Source: an uncultured Alistipes sp.
GTDB taxonomy: Bacteria > Bacteroidota > Bacteroidia > Bacteroidales > Rikenellaceae
Length of the DNA stretch: 21,431 bases
Direction of reading: 5' to 3'
Assembly (NCBI GenBank): GCA_900553175.1
Contig: USCH01000029.1
Location: 1-21,431 of the forward strand
Shown: positions 21,284 to 21,431 of the stretch, piece by piece
Position numbering within the stretch: position 1 is the first letter of the stretch
How the letters are laid out: every line of letters starts with the position of its first letter
Position numbers and translations under genes: made by a program
Notes under the pieces: model-generated
Databases searched by the model: none
Told to the model about the DNA's origin: nothing
What the model saw: the letters and a program-made list of their open reading frames with translations, nothing else

Positions 21284-21299
21284 CTTATTCGTATCTTTG
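21269..21299 (+). promoter_or_regulatory. promoter-like pair inside the repeat array (first)
   Basis: TTG 21269-21271, 20 nt, TATCTTTG 21292-21299. The pattern is the same as the verified-looking promoters in this window. What it would transcribe lies in the array or beyond the edge. Confidence 0.45.
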
Positions 21300-21357
21300 A
21301 CTTCGTCTTAGATACTTCGCCTCAACAAAATCCAAACAAGTTTGGTTTTGTGTTCGG
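21284..21357. repeat. 74-bp tandem repeat, unit 1
   Basis: Begins CTTATTCGTATCTTTG. By my count 54 of 74 positions match unit 2, with no gap. Hairpin A (21291-21315) pairs GTATCT with AGATAC and GAC with GTC around TTC, with two T-T mismatches. Hairpin B (21332-21345) pairs CCAAA with TTTGG. A promoter-like pair, TTG (21269-21271), 20 nt, TATCTTTG (21292-21299), runs into this unit. Confidence 0.8.
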
Positions 21358-21373
21358 CTTATTCGTATCTTTG
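21342..21373 (+). promoter_or_regulatory. promoter-like pair inside the repeat array (second)
   Basis: TTG 21342-21344, 21 nt, TATCTTTG 21366-21373. The TTG comes from the 3' arm of hairpin B of unit 1, and the -7 box is the 5' arm of hairpin A of unit 2. Confidence 0.45.
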
Positions 21374-21431
21374 GCTGCGCCGAAGATACTGCGCCTCGGA
21401 AAAATGCAAGCAGGCTTGCTCTTTTCTCTCG
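21358..21431. repeat. 74-bp tandem repeat, unit 2 (array continues off the edge)
   Basis: Same layout as unit 1. Hairpin A (21365-21389) pairs GTATCTTTGGC with GCCGAAGATAC around TGC (one T-G pair). Hairpin B (21406-21419) pairs GCAAG with CTTGC. TTG (21342-21344), 21 nt, TATCTTTG (21366-21373) gives a promoter-like pair. The unit ends at the window edge, so the array may continue. Confidence 0.8.

Noticed and set aside
21284..21431. CRISPR array
   Set aside because: Units are tandem with no spacers, repeat length is 74 bp and copies differ throughout; nothing cas-like is nearby.

Overview
This window looks like chromosome from a GC-rich Bacteroidota, most likely the Alistipes/Rikenellaceae group. 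The reasons are: promoters of the Bacteroidota type (TTG, 19-21 nt, TAnnTTTG) in front of several genes; the gene order bamD-rpoZ-coaBC-recN; short-signal lipoproteins; a succinylase-type dapD; and an LDH-like mdh. GC is high throughout except in the first ~260 bases. The genus is my inference from gene content and composition.

Left edge (1-376): an AT-rich end of a foreign element, with short repeats, abuts the 3' part (anticodon arm to acceptor) of a tRNA-Pro(GGG) gene and its terminator. This looks like the distal attachment junction of an element integrated in a tRNA gene; the rest of the element would lie to the left.

377-5112, all minus strand: an operon-like run starting at a clear promoter (5142-5172) with bamD, rpoZ, coaBC, recN and a small nucleotidyltransferase-fold gene. 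It combines outer-membrane assembly, transcription, CoA synthesis and repair. 5349-7928 plus: a secreted GH2 beta-mannosidase with its own promoter. 7990-10002 minus: an outer-membrane beta-barrel protein and a cardiolipin synthase-type phospholipase D protein. 10148-10624 plus: greA, with a hairpin and T-run in its leader.

10927-13944 minus: mdh, gcvH, birA and dapD. dapD faces a lipoprotein prolyl oligopeptidase across a short intergenic region that carries two -7 boxes arranged as a perfect inverted repeat. The peptidase overlaps lysC (aspartokinase) by 4 bp, so dapD and lysC, two lysine/diaminopimelate-pathway genes, lie on the two sides of this divergent promoter region.

17661-21174 plus: two lipoproteins of unknown function, each with its own promoter or promoter-like box. 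The second ends at a perfect 40-bp palindrome, immediately followed by a 74-bp tandem repeat that runs off the right edge. Each repeat unit carries a promoter-like pair and two hairpins with compensatory base changes. This array and the tRNA-Pro junction are the two most interesting non-coding structures here. Most of the window is ordinary housekeeping chromosome, and I see no CRISPR array, transposase, toxin-antitoxin pair or defence system.
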